Source of the DNA: JAKPKF01 sp964536135 | GTDB lineage: Bacteria > Patescibacteriota > Dojkabacteria > SC72 | Direction: 5' to 3' | Length of the DNA stretch: 50,914 bases | Assembly: GCA_964536135.1 (NCBI GenBank) | Contig: CAZHVM010000007.1 | Span: 1-50,914, forward strand | In this document: piece after piece, positions 1-8,462 of the stretch | How positions within the stretch are numbered: position 1 is the stretch's first letter | Layout of the letters: every line of letters starts with the position of its first letter | Program-made: the position numbers and the translations under genes | Notes under the pieces: model-generated | Seen by the model: only the letters and a program-made list of their open reading frames with translations | What the model was told of the DNA's origin: nothing | Databases searched by the model: none

Positions 1-55
1 GAACGACACATTGCCAATGTGTAGGTCGCGGGTTCGAACCCCGTCTCTCGCTCCA
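1..55 (+). tRNA. tRNA-Gly (anticodon GCC), 5' part cut off by the window edge
   Basis: This is the 3' part of a tRNA. The anticodon stem (6-10 with 18-22) encloses a loop TTGCCAA, giving anticodon GCC at 13-15. The T arm is GCGGG-TTCGAAC-CCCGT (28-44). The acceptor 3' strand is followed by an encoded CCA (53-55). The D arm and 5' acceptor strand lie outside the window. Its last ~29 bases are almost identical to those of the tRNA-Gly(CCC) gene on the minus strand at 14203-14231. Confidence 0.93.
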
Positions 56-92
56 TTAGATTTTCCCACTTTCCATTGATTTCAAGTTAAGA

Positions 93-104
93 TAAACTAA
101 ATAT
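93..104 (+). promoter_or_regulatory. Putative leaderless promoter of ftsQ (-10 TAAACT)
   Basis: A -10-like hexamer TAAACT (93-98) ends 6 nt before the ftsQ ATG, so transcription would be expected to begin at or next to the start codon. No Shine-Dalgarno sequence is present. The match is 4 of 6 to TATAAT. It is supported mainly by the same spacing recurring in front of many other genes here. Confidence 0.4.
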
Positions 105-911
105 ATGGAAATTCAAAAACAGCCCACTAATCATACATTAGATAAACTACTCAGATTCAAACCAGTAACCTTTCTAAAAAAGAACCTCTTCGTAACAATA
201 GTAGTACTCCTAATTGTAATTACAAACCTTGTCGGTATATGGAATATTAAAAAATACGAAATATATGACATCTCTGGTACGGAAGTACCTACAAATATCG
301 TTAACGACATTTCAAAATATATTGAACAGAATAGTGTAGGGGAGAACTTCTTCTTACTCTCTCCTGGGGAATTAAACAGTCAGTTGGTATCCAATATCTC
401 CTACATAAAAAGTGCAAATGTTAAGAAATCTCTTCCAAACAAATTAGAAATCTTTGTAGAAATATACAAACCAGAATTACTCTCTGTTTTAAATGGAGAC
501 CAATGTTTTGTTCTTTCTTCTGAAGGAATTATGCTTGAGCGAGTATGTGAAGGGGAAACCAATGACTGTTGTATGAACTACATTGAAACAAACAAACAAT
601 ATCTTCTCACATCCTCCTCTGTAGATATCTCTAAACTAGAAAGTGGAAAAGAGAAACTGTTGGTTATGGAGAGTATCTCCAAAGTTACAAAGGTAACTGA
701 ATCCCTAGGTTACACTATTGAGAGTGTTACTCTAAGTGGAGATATATTGGAATTAAAGGTAACCGATGGCAAGATACTACGCTTTTCCATGGGTGAAGAT
801 CTAGATACACAGCTGGAGAGATTAGTAATAGTTGCAGGGAAAATCAAAAGTGATAAGATTAAATTTAAGTCATTGGATGTAAGATTTGAAAGACCAGTGA
901 TTAAGAATTGA
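105..911 (+). CDS. ftsQ: Cell division protein FtsQ (POTRA domain)
   Basis: A bitopic divisome protein that links the cytoplasmic FtsA/FtsZ ring to septal wall synthesis. The 268 residues show a cytoplasmic N-terminus of ~25 residues, one membrane helix (about 29-47, VTIVVLLIVITNLVGIW), then a POTRA-like region starting KYEIYDISGTEVP, and a C-terminal FtsQ/DivIB-like region. The sequence itself is divergent. The call rests on architecture plus position directly upstream of ftsA and ftsZ, the classic dcw order. The murC/ddl genes that often precede ftsQ are absent, with a tRNA gene in their place. The start was chosen at the first ATG, which sits 6 nt after a -10-like element. Confidence 0.82.
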   Translation: MEIQKQPTNHTLDKLLRFKPVTFLKKNLFVTIVVLLIVITNLVGIWNIKKYEIYDISGTEVPTNIVNDISKYIEQNSVGENFFLLSPGELNSQLVSNISYIKSANVKKSLPNKLEIFVEIYKPELLSVLNGDQCFVLSSEGIMLERVCEGETNDCCMNYIETNKQYLLTSSSVDISKLESGKEKLLVMESISKVTKVTESLGYTIESVTLSGDILELKVTDGKILRFSMGEDLDTQLERLVIVAGKIKSDKIKFKSLDVRFERPVIKN

Positions 912-913
912 TA

Positions 914-979
914 AAGTTCTTGCGTATATATATAATTTTGATTATATTATTATAAAGAACTTATCTCGTATTGTTCTTT
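914..979 (+). promoter_or_regulatory. ftsQ-ftsA intergenic inverted repeats (alternative hairpins)
   Basis: The 108-bp gap before ftsA holds three related units. AAGTTCTT (914-921) is a perfect inverse of AAGAACTT (955-962). The overlapping AAAGAAC (954-960) is also a perfect inverse of GTTCTTT (973-979), with a 12-nt loop. The middle unit can therefore pair with either neighbour, but not both. A TATAAT (983-988) follows. This may be an operator or an RNA switch controlling ftsA-ftsZ, and neither reading is proven. Confidence 0.4.
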
Positions 980-1019
980 CAATATAATAATTTGATGTAA
1001 AATTACTGCCTTAAAGATT

Positions 1020-2315
1020 ATGGCACGAAAAATAATAACAGCAATAGATGTAGGCTCCTCAAAGATTACAACAGTAATATCCTCTGTAGAGGATAACAGA
1101 ACACCTTCCGTTATCGGAGTGTGCACATATCCAAGTAAGGGTATAAAGAAGGGTGTAGTGGTTAACATAGATGATGCAACTAATGCCATCTCCGAAAGTG
1201 TAACAGCTGCAGAACGAATGGCTGGTGTCACAATCTCGGATGTTTATGTCTCAATAAATGGAGAGTTAGTTACAAGTTTAAATAATAAAGGAGTTGTAGC
1301 TGTAGCAGGAAGTGAGATAACAATTGATGATACATACAGAGCAATTGAAAATGCCAGAACACTTTCCTTGCCAGATAACTTAAATCCAATTCATATTATT
1401 CCCAGGGAATTTGTAGTAGATAATCAAGGAGGAATAAAATACCCAATTGGGATGAGTGGTGGAAGACTAGAAGTAGAAACACATATCATTACCGCACCAA
1501 ACTCTTATTGGCAGAATATTAAAAAATGTGTTGAACAGATTGGGCTTCATGTATATGATGTAATCTTCAACGGCTGGGCATCATCACTTTCTGTGCTTAC
1601 AGATACAGAAAAAGAGCTTGGAGTAACGATGATGGATATGGGTTCTGGAACAACAAGCATTGCAATCTTTGAGGAGGGAGCAATCATTTACAGCTCTTCA
1701 ATTCCTCTTGGTGGAAACAGTATAACTAGTGATATAGCAATTGGTCTTCAAGTATCTCTTGAGGATGCAGAGAAGATAAAGATAAATATGTCGGATATTT
1801 TGGATAATAAGTGCAATGTTAAAAAAGGTAAAGATATGGATTCAACACCAGCACTTCTTAGAAGAGCAGATGAACCTGTGGAAAAGAAAGCTAAAACAGA
1901 TGAGGTAGATCTTTCTCAATATGGTGTAGAGAAGAGTGTTTCAAAGGATATGATTCAGAAAATTGTAGAAGCCAGATGTGAAGAGATATTTGAGATGGCA
2001 AAAGAGAATGTTTCAAAAGCAGGTTACGATATAGCTATGCCAGCAGGAATAGTTTTAACTGGTGGTAGTGCCTTGCTTAGAAATATAACAAAATTAACTC
2101 AGTGTGTATTTGGAGTTGCAGCAAGGGTAGGATATCCTACCGGTCTTTCGGGGATGACTGAAGAGATTTCTGATCCATCTTTTGCTTGTGTACAGGGCTT
2201 AATTAGACATGCTTTAGATGATGAGGTAGATATTAGTGGAAATGATAAGGGGAAAGTTAATGTAAACGGATTCTTCGGTAAAGTTGGAGAATGGTTTAAG
2301 TCTTTACTGCCTTAA
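1020..2315 (+). CDS. ftsA: Cell division protein FtsA
   Basis: An actin-fold ATPase that tethers FtsZ filaments to the membrane and recruits later divisome proteins. At 431 residues it is near normal length. Visible motifs are phosphate-1 (AIDVGSSKI, ~8-16), phosphate-2 (MMDMGSGTTSIA, ~204-215) and the adenosine motif (GIVLTGGSALLRN, ~343-355). The SHS2/1C region follows phosphate-1. A charged insert (~265-305, KKGKDMDST to KKAKTDEVD) lengthens subdomain 2. The C-terminus FFGKVGEWFKSLLP is the amphipathic membrane-targeting helix expected of FtsA. ftsZ follows after 23 nt. Confidence 0.96.
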   Translation: MARKIITAIDVGSSKITTVISSVEDNRTPSVIGVCTYPSKGIKKGVVVNIDDATNAISESVTAAERMAGVTISDVYVSINGELVTSLNNKGVVAVAGSEITIDDTYRAIENARTLSLPDNLNPIHIIPREFVVDNQGGIKYPIGMSGGRLEVETHIITAPNSYWQNIKKCVEQIGLHVYDVIFNGWASSLSVLTDTEKELGVTMMDMGSGTTSIAIFEEGAIIYSSSIPLGGNSITSDIAIGLQVSLEDAEKIKINMSDILDNKCNVKKGKDMDSTPALLRRADEPVEKKAKTDEVDLSQYGVEKSVSKDMIQKIVEARCEEIFEMAKENVSKAGYDIAMPAGIVLTGGSALLRNITKLTQCVFGVAARVGYPTGLSGMTEEISDPSFACVQGLIRHALDDEVDISGNDKGKVNVNGFFGKVGEWFKSLLP

Positions 2316-2338
2316 TTAAAATTAACGAGTAAAGTGTT

Positions 2339-3565
2339 ATGTTAGTTACAACCAATGTAGATCCAGTAGCAAAAATTAAGGTAGTGGGAGTAGGTGGTGG
2401 TGGATGTAATGCCATCAATACTATGATGAACGACTACGATATACAGGGCGTTGAATTTATGGCTTTCAATACAGATGCCCAAGCACTGAAAATGTCTGCT
2501 GCGCCTGTTACATTGCAACTTGGGGAAGATTTGACACACGGTCTTGGAGTTGGTGGTAACCATGAAATGGGTGCACAATCTGCAGAGGAGAGCTTGGATC
2601 AGATTCAGGAACTACTAGAAGGAGCAAATATGGTTTTCATTACAGCTGGTATGGGGGGCGGAACAGGTACAGGAGCAGCTCCAATAATCGCAGGTGTTGC
2701 AAAAAACATGGGTGCATTAACAGTAGCTGTTGTTACAAAGCCATTTGATTTTGAAGGAAACAAGAGAAAAGAAATAGCTGAAGAAGGCATCTCTGCATTA
2801 AGAGACAAAGTAGATACCTTAATAGTTGTTCCGAACCAGAGATTACTCGAGATTGTTGAAGAAAGTGAAAGGCTTTCGTTTATTGACGCTATGAAAAAAG
2901 TAGATTCTGTACTTGCAGAAGGTGTAAGAAGTATCTCTAACCTCATAAGCGAGACAGGATATATTAATGCTGATTTCAACGATGCTAAATCAGTAATGCA
3001 AAATGCAGGTACTGCTCTTATGGGCATTGGTCGTGCAAGTGGTGAAGATAGAGCTGCCGAAGCTGCAAGAAAAGCGACTACTAGCCCTCTTCTGGATATG
3101 TCTATTGAAGGAGCAACAGGTGTTCTTTACAATGTGGTTGGGGCAGACTTAACTCTTTCAGAAATTAGCCAAGTTTCAGAATTAATTAAAGAAGCCGTAG
3201 ATCCTTCTGCAAATATTAAATTTGGAGCACAGATTGATTCAGATGCAGGAGACGAATTAACAATTACAATTGTAGCTACAGGCTTTGATGAGAATAAGCA
3301 GGTATACACAAAATTACAGAAAACAACAGGACAACCATTAAGAACATTCGGATTTAAAGATGAAAAAAAAGAAGATATTGATGATGACGAAGATGTCTTA
3401 AATGGAAAAGATGAGACTCTTGAGACATTTGAAAGAGAGGATGAGAAGGAAGAACACGATGATGAATCAGTAAAAAAAACTGGAGTAGGCATGAGTATTC
3501 CTCAAGATGATGGGGAAGATCCTCTAGATATTCCAGCCTTCATGAGAAGACAGAGCAAGGATTAG
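2339..3565 (+). CDS. ftsZ: Cell division protein FtsZ
   Basis: The tubulin-like GTPase that forms the cytokinetic Z ring. Its 408 residues carry the GTP-binding signature GGGTGTG (106-112), an N-terminal nucleotide region GVGGGGCNAINTM and the T7-loop catalytic segment NADFNDAKS (~210). After residue ~335 comes a long, highly acidic linker (runs of D/E, ~345-390). It ends with the conserved C-terminal peptide DPLDIPAFMRRQ that binds FtsA and other partners. There is no Shine-Dalgarno motif before the ATG. The gene follows ftsA closely and precedes ftsW by 16 nt, so the three are probably co-transcribed. Confidence 0.98.
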   Translation: MLVTTNVDPVAKIKVVGVGGGGCNAINTMMNDYDIQGVEFMAFNTDAQALKMSAAPVTLQLGEDLTHGLGVGGNHEMGAQSAEESLDQIQELLEGANMVFITAGMGGGTGTGAAPIIAGVAKNMGALTVAVVTKPFDFEGNKRKEIAEEGISALRDKVDTLIVVPNQRLLEIVEESERLSFIDAMKKVDSVLAEGVRSISNLISETGYINADFNDAKSVMQNAGTALMGIGRASGEDRAAEAARKATTSPLLDMSIEGATGVLYNVVGADLTLSEISQVSELIKEAVDPSANIKFGAQIDSDAGDELTITIVATGFDENKQVYTKLQKTTGQPLRTFGFKDEKKEDIDDDEDVLNGKDETLETFEREDEKEEHDDESVKKTGVGMSIPQDDGEDPLDIPAFMRRQSKD

Positions 3566-3581
3566 GTGCTAAAATCTTTCT

Positions 3582-4907
3582 ATGTCAATTACCATTTCTA
3601 AGAAAAGAAATTTTTGGGGTTCAAACCTTGTAATTGTTTTACCACTTATTTTACTTTCTGCTCTCGGAATAATAACCCTTCTTTCTACGAGAATACTTGC
3701 AGATGGAAGCATTGGAGATTTAGGTATTGTTTGGAAGCAAGTAATAGCCTTGAGTATTGGTTGGTTGGGATTTTATTTTTTTTCTAAAATTGATCTTTCA
3801 TATTTAAAACATTGGCAAGTATTGGCTTTAATATATGGAGTTACTGTGATACTATTAATAGTAACTTTACTATTTGCTCCAGTTATTAACGGTGTAAGAA
3901 GATGGTTAATTATAGGGGGATCCCAAATACAGCCTTCTGAGATTGCAAAACTCTCAGTTATTCTAATTACAGCAAGTGTTATGTCAATGAGGGAAAGATT
4001 CAATGAATGGATACTTTTTCTTTTTACTTTAGCTGGTACATTTGTAATTTTTCTTCTGGTATATCTAGAGCCAGGAGGAAGTATGTCTTTGTTAATAATG
4101 AGTATATGGTTTTTACTTGCTTTCCTGGGCCTTAGTAATCCTTTTAGAAATAGTGTTCTTGTAGTAATAATTGCTAGTATAACAGGAGGTTTTCTAGTAG
4201 CAGCTGTAACAAGTAATTGGTATTGGTACTTACTCGTCTTTTTAGGGATTGTAATCGCTATATTTGCAGTATATGCGAGAGGCATGTCAAAGATACTTGT
4301 GGCAGTCTCTCTATCAGTAGCATTACTTCTGGGTGTTTTACTATCTGTTGTATGGGATAGTGTATTACATGATTACCAGAAAGACAGAATAGAGGCGTTC
4401 TTTAATCCAGCAGAAACAGAAAGCAATATTGGTTTTAACGTTAACCAATCTAGAATTGCCATTGGTTCGGGACAAATATTCGGAAAAGGGTTTGGGAACG
4501 GTACTCAAAGTAAGCGAGAGTTTATACCAGAACACGAAACAGACTTTATATTTGCTTCCTATGCTGAAGAATTTGGCCTTTTAGGAAGTCTTTTTCTTCT
4601 CGGTTTGTATGCCGTTATAGTTTTAACATGTTTTACAACAGGTATGAATCTGGTAGATGAAAAAATGTTTTCTCTGATATGTATCGGTGTAGGATTGCAA
4701 ATCCTTTTAGGTGTATTTATTAATATAGGAACTAATCTAGGAGCTATACCTGCAACTGGTATACCGTTGCCACTAATGAGCTCAGGCGGTACGGTAACCA
4801 TAATGACGCTGTTTTCTATGGGTATTGTACAAAACATTTACAAGAAATATCTCGAAAAGACTAAAAACAAAAGTGAGGATATACTAAATGTGTATGAAGT
4901 ATCCTAG
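3582..4907 (+). CDS. ftsW: FtsW/RodA/SpoVE family peptidoglycan polymerase
   Basis: A SEDS-family polytopic membrane glycosyltransferase that polymerises lipid II. The 441 residues contain about ten hydrophobic helices. The family motifs are visible: NGVRRWL (~102), the large periplasmic loop with KGFGNGTQSKREFIPEHETDFIF (~300-322), and GIPLPLMSSGGT near the C-terminus. FtsW and RodA cannot be separated by motif alone. FtsW is preferred because the gene closes an ftsQ-ftsA-ftsZ run. No dedicated class B penicillin-binding protein is seen in the window. Confidence 0.92.
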   Translation: MSITISKKRNFWGSNLVIVLPLILLSALGIITLLSTRILADGSIGDLGIVWKQVIALSIGWLGFYFFSKIDLSYLKHWQVLALIYGVTVILLIVTLLFAPVINGVRRWLIIGGSQIQPSEIAKLSVILITASVMSMRERFNEWILFLFTLAGTFVIFLLVYLEPGGSMSLLIMSIWFLLAFLGLSNPFRNSVLVVIIASITGGFLVAAVTSNWYWYLLVFLGIVIAIFAVYARGMSKILVAVSLSVALLLGVLLSVVWDSVLHDYQKDRIEAFFNPAETESNIGFNVNQSRIAIGSGQIFGKGFGNGTQSKREFIPEHETDFIFASYAEEFGLLGSLFLLGLYAVIVLTCFTTGMNLVDEKMFSLICIGVGLQILLGVFINIGTNLGAIPATGIPLPLMSSGGTVTIMTLFSMGIVQNIYKKYLEKTKNKSEDILNVYEVS

Positions 4908-4912
4908 ATTTA

Positions 4913-4941
4913 TTGACTTTTTGGCAATATTAACTTAAAAT
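4913..4941 (+). promoter_or_regulatory. Promoter of the rplU operon
   Basis: TTGACT (4913-4918) and TAAAAT (4936-4941) are separated by exactly 17 nt. The ATG of rplU lies 8 nt after the -10, so the transcript would have an almost absent 5' leader. This is one of the clearest two-box promoters in the window. Confidence 0.65.
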
Positions 4942-4949
4942 CGTTTCCT

Positions 4950-5348
4950 ATGACAGAAATAAAGAAAGAAATTAAAAAAACACCAAAGAAAGTAATTAAA
5001 AAAGTTGTCAAAGAAGAAACAAAGGAAGTTTCTAAGGATAAATTTGCAGTTATTGCTATATCGGGAGTACAACTTAAAGTATATGAGGGAAAAGAATACG
5101 AGATTAATAAACAAATTGGTAATAAGGGAGACAAGCTTGAAGTATCTGAAGTTCTCTTAATTGCCGATGGTGAAGATATTAAAATGGGAAATCCATACAT
5201 TGAAGGTTCAAAGGTTTCTTTGGAAATCTCTTCTCAGAAAAAAGGAGAGAAGATACATGGTCTTAAATATAAGGCTAAATCCAGATACAGAAAGCATTTC
5301 GGTTCAAGACCATTAATAACAAAAGTTCTTGTTAAGAAAATAGGATAA
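4950..5348 (+). CDS. rplU: 50S ribosomal protein L21 with a charged N-terminal extension
   Basis: A 23S rRNA-binding protein of the large subunit. The L21 core begins at about residue 31 (DKFAVIAISGVQLKVYEGKEYEI) and ends with the typical HGLKYKAKSRYRKHFGSRPLITKVLVKKI segment. Residues 1-30 are a lysine-rich extension (EIKKEIKKTPKKVIKKVVKEE) absent from most L21 proteins, making this one 132 residues instead of ~103. Its stop codon overlaps the start of the following methyltransferase gene, implying translational coupling. Confidence 0.93.
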   Translation: MTEIKKEIKKTPKKVIKKVVKEETKEVSKDKFAVIAISGVQLKVYEGKEYEINKQIGNKGDKLEVSEVLLIADGEDIKMGNPYIEGSKVSLEISSQKKGEKIHGLKYKAKSRYRKHFGSRPLITKVLVKKIG

Positions 5349-6535
5349 TGCCCAAACAGTACTATTTTGAGTCAGGAAATTTTCAGGATCTATCTTTTGC
5401 AGAGCTAGTTTCTGTTTTCAATACTTTTGGTTTGAACAAAGATACAATTCATAGATATTCAGATAATATTCTTCTAGTAAAAAGTAACGATATCTCCCAA
5501 GAAGTTCTTAAAAAGATTTTTAACAGGCTGGGTGGGTTTATAAGGTTTGGATATATCATAGAAGATATAGATACATTCCTCAGCGATTTCTCTAAAAATG
5601 ATGATAAATTAATATTTGGTCTAAGTATCTTAGGAAGTCCACAATCAACAGATTCAAAATTTTTAAGAAAACTTGGTAAGCAGATAAAAATTGGTCTTAA
5701 AGAAGTAGGAAGATCCTCGAGATTTGTTAATCCTCTTTCAAGAAGCAGTGCATTAAACTCTGCACAAATTGTTGGGAACAGTATCTTAGATAAAGGGTTT
5801 GAATTGTGTATTATTCGGGGAGAGAATGAAGAGATATATGGAAGTACAATATCTGTACAGGATGTAGATAGCTTTGCAAAAAGAGATATGGATAAGCCAC
5901 ATACAGACTTAGAAATGGGAACACTTCCTCCTAAGCTAGCAAGAATCATGGTAAATCTTACCGGTAGAAAAGACGGTATTGTTTGGGATCCATTCTGTGG
6001 ATCTGGGACAATACTTATGGAGGCAGGAATCTTGGGATTTGACTTACTTGGCTCAGATATTGATGAGAAAGCAATTGAATATACAGAAAAAAATATAGAA
6101 TGGCTTTCAGGAATCGGGGAAATTGGAGATGTTAAATACAAAGTTTTTCAAATGGATGTTACAAATCCTCCAGGTAGAATAGTAAGTGATTTAAAAAAGA
6201 CCGAAGTAAAATGTGTAGTGTGTGAACCATACATGGGACCTCCTCAAAGAAGAGCTCTTTTCCCCAACAGAGCAGATGTGTATCTTGAAAGGGTAAAAGC
6301 ACTGTATGTAGGATTAATGGATATTTTAAATAGATTTGCACATGAGGGATTTATTGTAGTAGTCATAATCCCATCTTACAAAACCCATACGGGATGGAAA
6401 ACATTTAGTATCCGAGACATTTTTGATAAGAAGTGGGATGTTGTTAATGGAGAGCTATGTAAAGGAAGGGACTTGATGTGGAAACGAAAAAATAGTATTA
6501 TCACAAGGAACATTTTTGTTCTACGCAGAAGATAA
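5348..6535 (+). CDS. TRM11/TrmG10-like class I RNA methyltransferase (UPF0020 type)
   Basis: A SAM-dependent methyltransferase, probably acting on tRNA guanosine N2 or on rRNA. The N-terminus (1-~180: KQYYFESGNFQDLSFAELVSVF) resembles the RNA-binding half of archaeal/eukaryotic Trm11-TrmG10 proteins. It is followed by the RDMDKP linker motif (179-184). Catalytic motif I is DPFCGSGT (214-221). Motif IV is EPYMGPP (293-299), instead of the usual (D/N)PPY. The gene sits between rplU and rpmA, a slot where Firmicutes carry the L27-processing protease gene (ysxB/prp). The substrate is not known. The family call is firm and the exact target is open. Confidence 0.85.
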   Translation: MPKQYYFESGNFQDLSFAELVSVFNTFGLNKDTIHRYSDNILLVKSNDISQEVLKKIFNRLGGFIRFGYIIEDIDTFLSDFSKNDDKLIFGLSILGSPQSTDSKFLRKLGKQIKIGLKEVGRSSRFVNPLSRSSALNSAQIVGNSILDKGFELCIIRGENEEIYGSTISVQDVDSFAKRDMDKPHTDLEMGTLPPKLARIMVNLTGRKDGIVWDPFCGSGTILMEAGILGFDLLGSDIDEKAIEYTEKNIEWLSGIGEIGDVKYKVFQMDVTNPPGRIVSDLKKTEVKCVVCEPYMGPPQRRALFPNRADVYLERVKALYVGLMDILNRFAHEGFIVVVIIPSYKTHTGWKTFSIRDIFDKKWDVVNGELCKGRDLMWKRKNSIITRNIFVLRRR

Positions 6536-6567
6536 CTGCAATTAATTAATTTTGTTAATACAGGGCA

Positions 6568-6834
6568 ATGTCACACGTAGTAGGAGCAGCAAGTACATCA
6601 AACAATGGACATGTAGCAGGAAAAAGACTCGGAGTTAAAAAATTTGCTGGAGAAATAGTAAAAGATGGAAATATTATAGTTAAGCAGAGAGGATCTGTGT
6701 ATCATTCTGGAAAGAATACATACATGTCAAAAAATTACTCAATTCATGCCCATAAAGACGGCGTAGTACAGTTTAGAAGAATGACTGGGTTTAAGAGAGG
6801 TCAGTACTATGTAGATGTGGTAGAATCTGTCTAG
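6568..6834 (+). CDS. rpmA: 50S ribosomal protein L27
   Basis: L27 reaches the peptidyl-transferase centre with its N-terminal tail. The 88-residue protein has the L27 core KRLGVKKFAGEIVKDGNIIVKQRG and the later YHSGKNTYMSKNYSIHAHKDGVVQF. The N-terminus is unusual: MSHVVGAASTSNNGHVAGKRLGV replaces the more common A-H-K-K-G-x-G-S-T-x-N-G-R-D form, so the lysines normally near the active site are missing. There is no Firmicute-type cleavable N-terminal extension. This fits with no prp protease gene being present here. Confidence 0.95.
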   Translation: MSHVVGAASTSNNGHVAGKRLGVKKFAGEIVKDGNIIVKQRGSVYHSGKNTYMSKNYSIHAHKDGVVQFRRMTGFKRGQYYVDVVESV

Positions 6835-6847
6835 GAAGATACCAATT

Positions 6848-7594
6848 ATGTCAAAAACAAGATTCATACAGGTCGAAAGTAAGAATGCTATCCTTGAGCT
6901 TTTAAAAGAGGGTAGAGATTTTGATAAACTGTATATCGCAGCTAATGCCTTCAAAGACGAAAAGGTTAGAGAGATTGTAGAGATAGCAGGTCACAAAAAT
7001 ATTCCCGTACTGAAAGTCTCAAGAAAAATCATTACAAGAAGACTTAGAAATTCAAACAGTGAGAGTATTTTAGGATATATGTATTCCCAGAATAACTGGG
7101 ATTTAGAGGAACTTTTAGACAAGCTTTCAAGCGAAGGAAAGCAACCATTTTTCTTAGTATTGGATGATCTTAAATATACTCAAAATATTGCAGCTATAAT
7201 GAGAACCGCATTTGCAGCTGGTGTAAACGGTATTATTGTTAATCCCCAAGAGAAAAATTTAATAACAAATGAGACAATTAGGATCTCTATGGGTGCAGCA
7301 GAGAGAATTCCTCTTGTAGAGACAAATCTTTTTAATGCTCTAAAACTTCTTACAAAAAATGACATTAAGATATTTGCTGTACATATGGATGGACAGGTAT
7401 ATTTTGATTCAAATCTAAAGGGTGCTGCAGCATTTGTCATGGGTGCCGAAGATGTAGGGATTACTGCAGGATTACTTGAAAGAGTAGATGAAAAAATATC
7501 TATACCTATGAGAGAGGGTATTGGTTCTCTAAATGTAAGTGCAAGTGCTGCTGTAGTTATGTATGAGAAGTTAAGGCAGGAAGTTACTGCTTAG
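6848..7594 (+). CDS. TrmH/SpoU family RNA 2'-O-methyltransferase (RlmB-like)
   Basis: A SPOUT-fold methyltransferase that methylates a ribose in rRNA or tRNA. The N-terminal ~75 residues look like the substrate-binding domain of RlmB-type enzymes (ESKNAILELLKEGRDFDKLYIA). The three SpoU motifs are present: NIAAIMRTAFAAGVNGIIV (motif 1), FVMGAEDVGI (motif 2) and IPMREGIGSLNVSASAAVVMYE (motif 3, the knot). Length is 248 residues. The stop overlaps the convergent parB stop by 4 nt. RlmB (23S G2251) is the best guess for specificity, but the family cannot be assigned to a site by sequence alone. Confidence 0.9.
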   Translation: MSKTRFIQVESKNAILELLKEGRDFDKLYIAANAFKDEKVREIVEIAGHKNIPVLKVSRKIITRRLRNSNSESILGYMYSQNNWDLEELLDKLSSEGKQPFFLVLDDLKYTQNIAAIMRTAFAAGVNGIIVNPQEKNLITNETIRISMGAAERIPLVETNLFNALKLLTKNDIKIFAVHMDGQVYFDSNLKGAAAFVMGAEDVGITAGLLERVDEKISIPMREGIGSLNVSASAAVVMYEKLRQEVTA

Positions 7595-8445
7595 ATCAAT
7601 TTACTCATTAATTCTTTCAATTCCTTGTGTGTGTTGTATCTAATTACAACTTTTCCACCCTTTGTCATCTTAGATATATGTGCTGTGTATCCTAACTTCT
7701 TACTTAGCAATCTAGAGTAATTATCCGTTTCCTCATCACTTCGTTTCCAGTTTCTAGTTGTAGAACCTTTACCAAAATTAATCTTTCTAACTAAAGCTTC
7801 TGTTTCTCTTACACTCATTCCTCGTTTTACTACTAAATCTGCAGCTGCAATTAAGGAAACCTTGTCTTTGATGCCAAGTAGCGCTCTCGCATGTCCTTCA
7901 CTTAATTTCTCATTTAGAACATCTTCCTTTACTTCGTTTGGTATGGTTAACAATCTAATTTTATTTGTTATTGCTACTCTACTTAGACCGACCTTTTTGG
8001 CAATATCTCTTTGTGGTATACCAAATTCCTCCTGCATCTTTTTAAATGCATATGCTTCTTCAAGTGGATTAAGATCTTTTCTTTGTATATTCTCAATGAT
8101 TGCAAGCTCAAGCATATCTTGTGGAGAGGATTCTTGTATGACTACTGGTACGTTTTTTAAACCAGCAAGTTGTGAGGCCCTAAGTCTTCGCTCTCCAGCA
8201 ATAAGGAAGTATTTATCTGAGTCTTTACTCTTGGTAATGATTAATGGCTGTATGACACCATGTTCTCTTATGGAGTCTGCAATATCAATGAGCTCCTCTG
8301 GATCTATATGCATCCTAGGCTGGTATGGATTTGCCTCTATTCTGTTAATATCGAAATTTGGATTGTATGCACTACTAGTATTATCTATCTCGTTTGTACT
8401 AATTAATGCTGCTAATCCTTTTCCCAGTCTTTCGTTGTTTTGCAT
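7591..8445 (-). CDS. parB: Chromosome-partitioning protein ParB (CTPase)
   Basis: A parS-binding CTPase clamp for chromosome segregation. The 284 residues begin with the ParA-stimulating peptide (MQNNERLGKGLAALI). They continue with the ParB/Srx nuclease-like domain holding the CTP motif GERRLRA (~84-90), then the DNA-binding region (DIAKKVGLSRVAITNKIRLL, ~150-170) and a short C-terminal dimerisation segment. parA lies 17 nt upstream in the same direction. No recognisable 16-bp parS palindrome was found in the window. Confidence 0.96.
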   Translation of the reverse strand: MQNNERLGKGLAALISTNEIDNTSSAYNPNFDINRIEANPYQPRMHIDPEELIDIADSIREHGVIQPLIITKSKDSDKYFLIAGERRLRASQLAGLKNVPVVIQESSPQDMLELAIIENIQRKDLNPLEEAYAFKKMQEEFGIPQRDIAKKVGLSRVAITNKIRLLTIPNEVKEDVLNEKLSEGHARALLGIKDKVSLIAAADLVVKRGMSVRETEALVRKINFGKGSTTRNWKRSDEETDNYSRLLSKKLGYTAHISKMTKGGKVVIRYNTHKELKELMSKLI

Positions 8446-8462
8446 ATTGTGTAATGTAAAAA

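Noticed and set aside
3127..3492. Serine-rich open frame opposite the ftsZ tail
   Set aside because: It is the complement of the acidic FtsZ linker (GAA/GAT codons read as TTC/ATC/TCA) and has no independent support.
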